Assembly (NCBI GenBank): GCA_934589665.1
Contig: CAKTOJ010000043.1
Coordinates: 1 to 12,637 of the forward strand
Length of the DNA: 12,637 nucleotides
Direction of reading: 5' to 3'
Origin: an uncultured Oscillospiraceae bacterium
GTDB lineage: Bacteria > Bacillota > Clostridia > Oscillospirales > Oscillospiraceae
The notes beneath the pieces are model-generated. The model was not told the DNA's origin and ran no database searches. It worked only from the letters and a program-made list of their open reading frames with translations. Of this stretch, positions 1-6,145 are shown piece after piece (position 1 is the first letter of the stretch; the number at the start of each line of letters is the position of its first letter). The translations under genes and the position numbers were made by a program.

Positions 1-2
1 AC

Positions 3-110
3 GGCATTGGCCTGCTCCTGCGCCGGATTGATTAGCCGCATTCCCGGATAACATTCTTGAAAGTTCTCTTCCACGATTTTGCAGCCATTAGAAGAAAAAT
101 GCGATGCGGT
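3..110 (-). pseudogene. Possible glutamate-racemase-like C-terminal remnant (uncertain)
   Basis: Between the window start and the terminator of the carboxypeptidase gene no convincing gene is seen. One minus-strand frame is open from just after a TAG (111-113) to the window edge, about 36 codons. Its translation contains NGCKIVEENFQECYPG followed by MRLINPAQEQANAV. By eye this recalls the C-terminal segment of glutamate racemases, where a conserved GCTHYP (carrying the catalytic cysteine) is followed by a variable helix and a strand ending in LINPA-like sequence and a conserved E..A. Here the residues after Gly-Cys are not THYP, there is no start codon with a ribosome binding site, and a stop lies immediately upstream. 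If the resemblance is real, this is a broken remnant. It may equally be chance or the edge of some other gene. Confidence 0.17.
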
Positions 111-138
111 CTATGTTGGCTGAACGAAAACAAGAAAG

Positions 139-163
139 GCTCCCCGCTGATTTAGCGGGGAGC
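139..163 (-). terminator. Intrinsic terminator of the D,D-carboxypeptidase gene
   Basis: A perfect 10-bp inverted repeat (GCTCCCCGCT at 139-148, AGCGGGGAGC at 154-163) with a 5-base loop lies 5 bases beyond the TAA of the minus-strand carboxypeptidase gene. Read on the minus strand, the stem is followed by a T-rich but interrupted tract (CTTTCTTGTTTTC). The GC-rich stem, short loop and position fit a rho-independent terminator. Confidence 0.75.
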
Positions 164-168
164 GTGAT

Positions 169-1539
169 TTATCTTCTGCGGCCGCGGTATCCGCTGGAGA
201 CCCGCCCGCGCTGTCCACGCTTGCCGTAGCGGCGATTGCGCCCGCCAAAGCCATAAAGGAGGAAGAACACAGCGATCAGGAGCAGTACGACGGCTACAAC
301 CACCTTTACGATTGTACGGGAAAAGAAATTGACTACATCGCGTTTGGCAACAAGAAGCCAGGAGGCGGATACATCACTTAGTGCCAGCAGCGGAACTGTG
401 CCGTAGACTGTGCCGTTATAAGAGATCGTCATTTCGCCAAGCTGATCGCCAGCAGCGATCGGGGCTTCGACATTCTCTATCAATGTGATGTCCCGCTGGA
501 GATCACTCAGTTCCAGCTCCTTCGGGAGCATGCGTTCAAGCGTTTCCGCCGGATGGACGACTACATAATTTGCTTCACTGGAAAGGGAAACGGGCACCTC
601 CTGTACCGGCTCGGAAGCGGAGATGATCTCGCGACTCTCGAAGCTGTCAAAACCATAATCAAAAAGGCGGCTGGTTTCCGAGAAGCTCTTGGTCAGTGTT
701 TTCTTTCCGGCCTCATCCAGCTTTACCTTCTCCGCACCGAGTACAACGCTCAGAAGCGTGCGGCTGCCGCGAACCGCGGAGGAGACGAGACAGTAGCCTG
801 CCTCTTCGGTCGAGCCGGTTTTGATGCCCTGCGCGTCGCGGTAGAGATAGCCAAGCTCGCGCCAGTTGGAGATCAGCAGGTTGGTCGAGTGCAGGACGTG
901 TCTGCTGTTGTGGTCGGTTTCGGGAATCTCAGCAGATTTTGAGTTGCAGATGGTCATAAAGATCTCATGCTTCATAGCCTCGCTGGCGATAAGGTAGATA
1001 TCCCAAGCGGTCGTGTAGTGATCGGGATCATGCAGACCGGAGGTGTTGACATAATGCGTATTTTCACAGCCGAGCTGCGCGACGCGCTCGTTCATTTTAG
1101 CGACGAACTGGTCAATATTGCCCTCACCGCAGACTGCTTCAGCGAGAATGTTGCATGCCTCATTGGCCGAGACGATCAGCATGCATTGCAGCAGCTGCTC
1201 GACGGTCAGGATCTCACCGGCCTTGATGCCGGCGGTGCTGCCGTAAATGCTCAGTCCGGCAAAGGCGCTCTCGTGCGCTTCGACCATCTGATCGAGCGAA
1301 AGCTGACCGGCATCGACTGCCTCAAGCACCAAAAGTGCGGTTGTGATCTTGGTAATGCTGGCGGGGTACTGCTTGGTATGTGCGTTTTTATCGTAGAGCA
1401 CCTCACCGGTATCGGCTTCGACGAGGAGCGCGGCGCGGGCGTCGATATCGATCTCCTCAAAGGCGGAGGCGGGGATGCTCATGAGAGAGAGCACAAGAGC
1501 CAGCACTAAAAAAAGAGCAAAAAGGCGGTGTTTTTTCAT
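169..1539 (-). CDS. D-alanyl-D-alanine carboxypeptidase (S11 family, PBP5/DacF-like)
   Basis: This is an extracytoplasmic, membrane-anchored serine peptidase expected to remove the terminal D-Ala from peptidoglycan pentapeptide stems. All three penicillin-binding motifs are visible: SITK at residues 61-64 (nucleophile Ser61, Lys64), SAN at 124-126 and KTG at 240-242. A Sec signal peptide occupies residues 1-26 (basic start, hydrophobic core, cleavage likely after Ala-Ser-Ala). The catalytic domain runs to about 270 and a PBP5-C-like beta domain covers about 300-395. A transmembrane helix (about 409-430) is followed by a 25-residue Arg/Gly-rich tail predicted to be cytosolic; classical PBP5 uses an amphipathic helix instead. 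The ATG start is supported by GCGAGGT (1548-1554) 8 bases upstream. The gene is monocistronic, with its own terminator, and divergent from a two-component operon. dacA, dacB and dacF cannot be told apart by eye, so no symbol is given. The 456-aa length is slightly above the usual 380-440. Confidence 0.95.
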   Translation of the reverse strand: MKKHRLFALFLVLALVLSLMSIPASAFEEIDIDARAALLVEADTGEVLYDKNAHTKQYPASITKITTALLVLEAVDAGQLSLDQMVEAHESAFAGLSIYGSTAGIKAGEILTVEQLLQCMLIVSANEACNILAEAVCGEGNIDQFVAKMNERVAQLGCENTHYVNTSGLHDPDHYTTAWDIYLIASEAMKHEIFMTICNSKSAEIPETDHNSRHVLHSTNLLISNWRELGYLYRDAQGIKTGSTEEAGYCLVSSAVRGSRTLLSVVLGAEKVKLDEAGKKTLTKSFSETSRLFDYGFDSFESREIISASEPVQEVPVSLSSEANYVVVHPAETLERMLPKELELSDLQRDITLIENVEAPIAAGDQLGEMTISYNGTVYGTVPLLALSDVSASWLLVAKRDVVNFFSRTIVKVVVAVVLLLIAVFFLLYGFGGRNRRYGKRGQRGRVSSGYRGRRR

Positions 1540-1658
1540 GGAAATGTACCTCGCATTATGTTACAATAATAATGAATATGTTGCGTAAAGGAGAGCAGGG
1601 CTCTGCTTTCGACAGTTCTTGACATCCAGTATAGCAAAAAAGGGGAGGGAGTTCAACC
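1540..1658. promoter_or_regulatory. Divergent intergenic region between carboxypeptidase and HhH/two-component operon
   Basis: These 119 bases must carry the start signals of both divergent units. They contain the minus-strand promoter described separately, an AT-rich stretch (1555-1580) and overlapping small dyads around 1592-1607 (AGCAG-GGCT-CTGCT and AGAGC-AGG-GCTCT) that fall in the carboxypeptidase leader. No plus-strand promoter with good spacing was recognised. The plus-strand operon start is marked only by GGGGAGG at 1642-1648, 10 bases before the GTG at 1659. Confidence 0.5.
1628..1656 (-). promoter_or_regulatory. Sigma-A-type extended -10 promoter for the carboxypeptidase gene
   Basis: On the minus strand, TTGAAC (complement of 1651-1656) is followed after exactly 17 bases by TATACT (complement of 1628-1633), preceded by TGC to give an extended -10 (TGnTATACT). 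Transcription would start near 1621, leaving a leader of about 80 bases before the ATG at 1539. The element overlaps the ribosome binding site of the divergent operon (1642-1648). Called by inspection against the consensus. Confidence 0.55.
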
Positions 1659-2033
1659 GTGGAACGGCAGGAAAAGAGTGGGATCACGTATTTATTTCTT
1701 GGTGTGCTGACGGTGTGCTTCCTTGCTGCGGTGTGGTATCTGACCTTCGGGCTTGAACGTGGGACGCCGGAGGGCTATGTGATCGAAACGGAACGCGCCG
1801 CACAGGAGGAGACTGCGCCCGTGCGCGAGCTTGTCGACCTCAACACAGCGGACGCGGATGCACTTGATACGCTGCCCGGGATCGGGCCGGCTCTGGCAGA
1901 GGCCATCATTGCTTACCGGGAGGAGAACGGTCCATTCACCAGCGTGGATGAGCTTCTGGGCGTGAAAGGAATCGGAGAAGCCAAGATGGAGGGCCTGCGC
2001 GGCTATGTGAGGATCGGAGGAGAAGAACCGTGA
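1659..2033 (+). CDS. Membrane-anchored helix-hairpin-helix protein, ComEA-like
   Basis: A 124-residue protein with one N-terminal transmembrane segment (about residues 9-31), a short charged linker and a ComEA-type double helix-hairpin-helix DNA-binding module at about 58-118. The module starts with the typical VDLNTADADALDTLPGIG, and the two hairpins are LPGIG (72-76) and VKGIG (102-106). In naturally competent Firmicutes ComEA is the surface receptor that binds double-stranded DNA for uptake. This copy lacks the SLBB domain usually present between membrane anchor and HhH module, so it is short, and no comEB/comEC lies beside it. The GTG start at 1659 is chosen because GGGGAGG sits 10 bases upstream and it keeps the whole membrane segment. 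Its TGA overlaps the GTG of the response regulator gene (GTGA), implying translational coupling. DNA binding outside the membrane is inferred; a true competence role is unproven. Confidence 0.85.
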   Translation: MERQEKSGITYLFLGVLTVCFLAAVWYLTFGLERGTPEGYVIETERAAQEETAPVRELVDLNTADADALDTLPGIGPALAEAIIAYREENGPFTSVDELLGVKGIGEAKMEGLRGYVRIGGEEP

Positions 2034-2707
2034 AGATACTGGTGGTGGACGACGAGAAGCTGCTCGTCAAGGGCATCAAATTCAATCTGGAAAACGAGGG
2101 CTATCAGGTCGAGACGGCCTTTGACGGCGCATCAGCCATTGAGCTGGCAAAAAGCGGTGGCTTTGATCTCATCATTCTTGACCTGATGATGCCGGAGGTG
2201 GACGGCCTGACGGCCTGCATGCGCATCCGGGAATTTTCCGCCGTGCCGATCATCATGCTTACAGCGCGCAGCGAGGACGCCGATAAGATCATCGGACTTG
2301 AGTCCGGCGCGGACGACTATGTGACCAAACCCTTTAATATTCTGGAGCTCAAAGCGCGCATCCGCGCGCTGCTGCGGCGTGCGGGGCAGACCGCGCAGAA
2401 GCGCACGGAGCTGCTGACCGTGGGCGATATCTCGCTCGATCCCGACCGGCGCATCGCGCTCAAGGGCGGCGAGCCGGTCGACCTGACGGCGAAGGAATAC
2501 GACATCATCGAGCTGCTTATCCGCAACCCGCACCGCGTGTATTCGCGCGAGAGCCTGATGGATCTGGTATGGGGCTACACCTACGCCGGCGATTACCGGA
2601 CGGTGGATGTGCATATCCGCCGGCTGCGGGAAAAGCTGGAGAACAATCCTGCGGAGCCTGAGCACATCATAACGAAGTGGGGCGTGGGGTATTATCTGAA
2701 GGGATAA
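2030..2707 (+). CDS. OmpR/PhoB-family response regulator
   Basis: A 225-residue cytosolic transcription factor with a receiver domain (residues 1-116) and a winged-helix DNA-binding domain (about 128-224). Receiver landmarks are all present: acidic pair Asp7-Asp8, phosphoacceptor Asp51 in LIILDLMMP, Thr78 and Lys100 in VTKPF. The effector domain has the usual LTAKEYDIIELL start and the VDVHIRRLREKL recognition helix, and ends with a GVGYYL hairpin. It should be phosphorylated by the histidine kinase encoded 21 bases downstream. The GTG start at 2030 overlaps the stop of the HhH gene by 4 bases and has GGAGG at 2016-2020. The sequence resembles PhoP/WalR-type regulators of envelope functions, but targets cannot be read from it. 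The divergent carboxypeptidase gene is a plausible target by position only. Confidence 0.95.
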   Translation: MKILVVDDEKLLVKGIKFNLENEGYQVETAFDGASAIELAKSGGFDLIILDLMMPEVDGLTACMRIREFSAVPIIMLTARSEDADKIIGLESGADDYVTKPFNILELKARIRALLRRAGQTAQKRTELLTVGDISLDPDRRIALKGGEPVDLTAKEYDIIELLIRNPHRVYSRESLMDLVWGYTYAGDYRTVDVHIRRLREKLENNPAEPEHIITKWGVGYYLKG

Positions 2708-2728
2708 GGACAAACGGGAGGGAAAGGC

Positions 2729-4138
2729 ATGAAGAGAACAAGCTTGCAGGTCAAATTCGGCCTGAGCTATATGCTGGTCATTTTTGCCGTTCTGATCTTC
2801 ATGAATACCTATCCGCTGGTGGTCTCGGAGGATCTGGTGGTGCGCTCAAAGCACGCGACGCTGCAAAACAGCGTGAGCGTGATGGTGACGGCGCTTTCCG
2901 GGCTTGAGGAGCTGAGCGAGGAAAATGTTTCCTCCGCTATGACGCTGGTGGAGGAGACCGGCATCTCCCGTATCCTTGTCACCGACGCGGTGGGGCGTAT
3001 CCTCTATGATACGCGCGAAACGGATGGCGCTGTGGGGCGCTACGGCCTGTACACCGAGATCGTACAGGCTCTGCGGGGAAACGATGTATTCTATGCCGAC
3101 TTTACCGACGGCGCGTTTCGCAGCCGCGTAGCTTCTCCGGTGATTTACCGCAACCAGACCATCGGGGCGGTGTACGCCTATGAATATGATGTCGAGCAGG
3201 CAACGCTGCTGCTGAGCCTGCAGAAAAACCTTCTGCGCATCTCGGCGGCAGTTGCCGGTATCGTGGTGCTGCTGAGTATGTTCCTCTCCCGGATGCTCAC
3301 GCGGCGCTTCGGCGTGCTGCTTGAGGCGATCCGCAAGGTGCGCGAGGGATCGTACAGCTATCGCGCGGAGATCGGCGGACACGATGAGATCAGCGAGATC
3401 GCATCGGAGTTCAACAGCCTCTCCGACCGTTTGCAGACAACGGAGGATGCGCGCCGGCGCTTTGTGTCGGACGCAAGCCATGAGCTGAAAACGCCGCTGG
3501 CGGGTATTCGGCTGCTGTCGGATTCGATTTTGCAGACGGAGAACATCGATACGGCGACCGTGCGTGAATTTGTCGGCGACATCGTGCAGGAGACCGACCG
3601 CCTCACGCGCATCACGGAGAATCTGCTGCGGCTCACGCGGCTTGACAGCGGCGTGATCGAAGCGCCTGAGCGCGTGGCGGTCGCGCCGGTCATTGAGCGT
3701 GCGGTGCGGATGCTGCGGCTGGTCGCGGATGAAAGAAATGTCACGCTGCGCTATGAGGTCAAACGGGATGTATGCGTTTGGGCGACAGGTGACGATCTGC
3801 ACCAGATCGTATACAATCTGACGGAAAACGCCATCAAGTATAACCGCTCCGGAGGTTTTGTGCTTGTCACGCTGGACGGTACGGAAACGGAATGTGTCGT
3901 CACCGTGGAGGACAACGGCATCGGTATTCCGGAAGAGGATATGCCGCGCATCTTTGACCGCTTTTACCGTGTGGATAAGATGCGCTCGCGCGCGGCGGGC
4001 GGTACAGGCCTTGGCCTTTCCATTGTAGCGGATACGGTTCGCCGCCGCGGCGGCACGATCGAGGTGAGTGTGCGTGAGGGCGGCGGCAGCCGCTTTACCG
4101 TGCGCATGCCGGCGGTCGGAGAGGAGGCGGGCGCATGA
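2729..4138 (+). CDS. Two-component sensor histidine kinase
   Basis: A 469-residue inner-membrane kinase and partner of the preceding response regulator. Order of parts: transmembrane helix 1 (about 11-32), an extracellular sensor region of about 135 residues resembling a PAS/Cache-type fold (predicted by position only), transmembrane helix 2 (about 170-190), a HAMP linker (about 190-242), a HisKA dimerisation domain with phosphoacceptor His251 in SDASHELKTPLAG, and a HATPase_c domain. The last shows N-box Asn363/Asn367, G1 box DNGIGIP (395-401), F box FDRFYRVDK and G2 box GGTGLGLSI (424-432). All catalytic motifs are intact, so it should be active. The ATG follows GGGAGGG (2716-2722) 21 bases after the regulator stop. 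Its own TGA overlaps the ATG of the lipoprotein gene (ATGA, 4135-4138), tying the three products together. The signal sensed is unknown. Confidence 0.95.
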   Translation: MKRTSLQVKFGLSYMLVIFAVLIFMNTYPLVVSEDLVVRSKHATLQNSVSVMVTALSGLEELSEENVSSAMTLVEETGISRILVTDAVGRILYDTRETDGAVGRYGLYTEIVQALRGNDVFYADFTDGAFRSRVASPVIYRNQTIGAVYAYEYDVEQATLLLSLQKNLLRISAAVAGIVVLLSMFLSRMLTRRFGVLLEAIRKVREGSYSYRAEIGGHDEISEIASEFNSLSDRLQTTEDARRRFVSDASHELKTPLAGIRLLSDSILQTENIDTATVREFVGDIVQETDRLTRITENLLRLTRLDSGVIEAPERVAVAPVIERAVRMLRLVADERNVTLRYEVKRDVCVWATGDDLHQIVYNLTENAIKYNRSGGFVLVTLDGTETECVVTVEDNGIGIPEEDMPRIFDRFYRVDKMRSRAAGGTGLGLSIVADTVRRRGGTIEVSVREGGGSRFTVRMPAVGEEAGA

Positions 4139-5037
4139 AGAGGAGAAGTGCGGTGCTTCTGGCACTGCTTTGCGTGCTTGCCCTGCTGGCCGCCTGCGCT
4201 TCCGGCGGCGGAGAGGAGACACAGGAGAGCTTCCTGCTCTACTATCCGGCGGCGGAGCTCAGTGATGTGGCGGGCGGGGACGCCGTGGTGACACGGACGG
4301 TGGAGATCGCGGATGCGCAGTCGATGCAGGTCGATGAACTGGCACGCTGCCTTCTTGAGCAGCTGCTCGATGCGGCACCGGACGCGGGCGTGAGTGCGCC
4401 GATGCCGTCAGGGACCACGCTTTTGAGCCTTTCCGTGCTTGGCAGCTGGGCGCGGGTCGACCTGTCCCGCCAATATGCAAGGCTGGACGGCATCGACCTG
4501 ACGATCGCGGACTACTGCGTCGCGCTGACGCTCACGCAGCTGGACGGTGTGAACGCGGTGTCGATTACCTCCGGCGGACGGGAGCTGCCCTACCGGAAGA
4601 TGCAGACGCTCACGGCGGCGGACCCGCTGCTTTCGATGAATGAGGATGCGCTGCGGCCGATCACGGTATCGCTTTATTTCCGCGACAAAGAGAGCGGCGA
4701 GCTGCGCGCGGAGAAGCAGGCGCTGGCATTGTATGAGGGACAGCTGCGGGCCGGTGCGCTGCTGGAGGCGCTTGCACGCGGACCGGAGAGCAGTGAGCTC
4801 GAGCCGCTGCTGCCGGAGGACTTCACGGTACTCTCCGTGCGCGTGGAGGAGGGGCGGTGCTATCTGAACCTCCCGGCGGACACGGATCTGGGCGAGATAC
4901 CGCACGAGGCGGTGGAATCACTGGTGCGCTCGCTCTGCTCGCTCGATTACATCAGCGAGGTGCAGATCATGCTTGACGGTGAGCCGGCGCAGGAGCTCTG
5001 CGGCGTGGATATCAGCGAGCCGATGACGGCGGAATAA
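4135..5037 (+). CDS. Lipoprotein with tandem GerMN (sporulation/spore germination) domains
   Basis: A 300-residue predicted lipoprotein. The N-terminus is a type II signal peptide with lipobox LAAC and lipidated Cys21, followed by a Gly/Glu-rich linker. Two GerMN-like repeats are visible: about 33-157, with LLSLSVLGSWARVDLS and LTLTQLDGVNAVSI, and about 176-290, with FTVLSVRVEEGRCYLNLP and SLCSLDYISEVQIMLDG. Both repeats share the pattern hydrophobic strand, linker, L(T/C)(Q/S)L(D)-V-V-I. GerMN domains occur in GerM of Bacillus, which supports spore envelope assembly, and in actinobacterial LpqB, the partner of the MtrAB two-component system. The gene overlaps the kinase stop by 4 bases with GAGGAGG at 4121-4127, and it ends the operon before a strong terminator. 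The product is probably an outer-face accessory or sensor for the kinase; this is inferred from linkage. The facing lgt gene encodes the enzyme that would lipidate it. Confidence 0.88.
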   Translation: MKRRSAVLLALLCVLALLAACASGGGEETQESFLLYYPAAELSDVAGGDAVVTRTVEIADAQSMQVDELARCLLEQLLDAAPDAGVSAPMPSGTTLLSLSVLGSWARVDLSRQYARLDGIDLTIADYCVALTLTQLDGVNAVSITSGGRELPYRKMQTLTAADPLLSMNEDALRPITVSLYFRDKESGELRAEKQALALYEGQLRAGALLEALARGPESSELEPLLPEDFTVLSVRVEEGRCYLNLPADTDLGEIPHEAVESLVRSLCSLDYISEVQIMLDGEPAQELCGVDISEPMTAE

Positions 5038-5041
5038 CAGG

Positions 5042-5082
5042 AAAAGAGCCCTTCCGAAAACAATTCGGAAGGGCTCTTTTTT
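5042..5082. terminator. Bidirectional intrinsic terminator between convergent operons
   Basis: A perfect 13-bp stem (5046-5058 with 5064-5076) with loop AACAA is flanked by A4 on the left and T6 on the right (5077-5082), which can extend the stem to 17 bp. It begins 5 bases after the lipoprotein stop and ends 16 bases before the lgt stop on the other strand. The plus-strand T-tract is the better one; the minus strand sees four Ts. Confidence 0.92.
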
Positions 5083-5098
5083 ACGCATGGAGAGGATT

Positions 5099-6145
5099 TT
5101 ACTCAGCGGTATGTCCGGCTTGCGCGGCATCCTCCGCCGCGGCGGGCTCCGCATCCGCGAGAGCCTGCATGGGAGCACTTTCGGCGGGAGCATCCGCCGC
5201 CGCGCCGTCCGACTGTTCAGCAGAGCCGTCTGCAATAGGACGCTCCTCGCTCAGATCGGGCAGTGTCGTCACCTGCGCGGCAAGCTGCTCGTTGACGAAC
5301 ATCCGCGCGGGATCAGCCTTGCGGTTGCGGAGCCAGACGATCGCCGCGACGATCACGACAACGACGCTCAACGCCTGCGATACGCGCACGCGCTCGCCGA
5401 AGAGCGTGACGTGGAAAAGGTACAGGCTGTCCGTACGCAGTCCCTCGATCCAGAAGCGTCCGATGCCGTACCAGAGGAAGTAGAAGCAGGTGTTCTCACC
5501 GTCGAAGCGGCGGGCCTTGTCCACAACAAGGCAGAGAATGACAAGTCCGACGAGATTCCACAGGCTTTCATACAAAAATGTCGGGTGCACATCGATATAA
5601 TAGCTGCCGTCGATCCATAGCCGCATCCGCCAGGGAAGGTCTGTCATATTGCCGAAGGCCTCGCGGTTAAAGAAATTGCCCCAGCGGCCGATGGCCTGCC
5701 CGATTAGAAGTCCGGCAGCGGCGCAGTCGGTCATGGCCCAGAAGCGCAGCTTTTTGTGGCGGCAGACGATCCACGCGGTCACGAACGCACCGATGATCGC
5801 GCCGTAAATGGCGATGCCGCCGTCCCAGATGCGGTAGGTTTCGCTCCAGTTGATCGCGCCGTCGGCGGTGCGGAACTGGTCGAGGTAGAAGAGCACATAG
5901 TAGATACGTGCGCCGAGGATGGAAAACGGGATCGCCCACAGCACGGTGTCGATCACATTGTCCTCGGTCAGACCGTAGCGCGGAGCGCGCTTCATGCAGA
6001 ACCATAGGGCGATAAGAAGTCCGGCGGCGATGAGTACACCGTACCAGTACACGCCGTTGCCGACATCAAGAAATTTGGGGGAGAGGGTGAAGCGCCAGTC
6101 GCCGAGAAGTCCGGGGAAGCTGACGTCTGCGTTGGGATAGCTCAT
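5099..6145 (-). CDS. lgt: Prolipoprotein diacylglyceryl transferase
   Basis: Lgt is a polytopic membrane enzyme that transfers diacylglycerol from phosphatidylglycerol to the lipobox cysteine of prelipoproteins, the first step of lipoprotein maturation. The family signature GRWGNFFNREAFG is at residues 153-165, supplying Arg154, Asn157 and Glu162, which correspond to essential R143, N146 and E151 of E. coli Lgt. GRFWIEGLR near 229-237 supplies Arg230 and Glu234 (R239/E243). HPTFLYES (187-194) is also typical. The position of E. coli His103 reads Tyr114 in DGGIAIYGAIIG, a form I recall as common in Firmicutes. About seven membrane segments fit residues 30-273. From about 276 to 348 there is an unusual acidic Ala/Glu/Asp-rich, low-complexity tail, making the protein longer than the usual 260-290. 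The ATG start overlaps the ymfH stop (ATGA), with AAGGA just upstream. Confidence 0.96.
   Translation of the reverse strand: MSYPNADVSFPGLLGDWRFTLSPKFLDVGNGVYWYGVLIAAGLLIALWFCMKRAPRYGLTEDNVIDTVLWAIPFSILGARIYYVLFYLDQFRTADGAINWSETYRIWDGGIAIYGAIIGAFVTAWIVCRHKKLRFWAMTDCAAAGLLIGQAIGRWGNFFNREAFGNMTDLPWRMRLWIDGSYYIDVHPTFLYESLWNLVGLVILCLVVDKARRFDGENTCFYFLWYGIGRFWIEGLRTDSLYLFHVTLFGERVRVSQALSVVVVIVAAIVWLRNRKADPARMFVNEQLAAQVTTLPDLSEERPIADGSAEQSDGAAADAPAESAPMQALADAEPAAAEDAAQAGHTAE

Noticed and set aside
1..51. Short plus-strand open frame running in from the window edge
   Set aside because: Sixteen codons before a TAA with no recognisable motif; it cannot be told from chance.
1559..1575. WalR-type binding site (TGTWAH-N5-TGTWAH) upstream of the carboxypeptidase
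   Set aside because: Only one half-site (TGTTAC) is present and no second half-site lies 5 bases away.
1619..1635. TTGACA followed by TATAGC on the plus strand as a promoter for the HhH operon
   Set aside because: The two hexamers are only 5 bases apart, so they cannot act as -35 and -10 of one promoter. The TATAGC is better explained as the reverse face of the minus-strand TGCTATACT.
2846..4222. 458-codon open frame on the minus strand
   Set aside because: It lies antisense to the histidine kinase and lipoprotein genes, which carry complete family motifs. The translation is rich in His, Arg and Ala with no recognisable domain, as expected for a GC-rich shadow frame.
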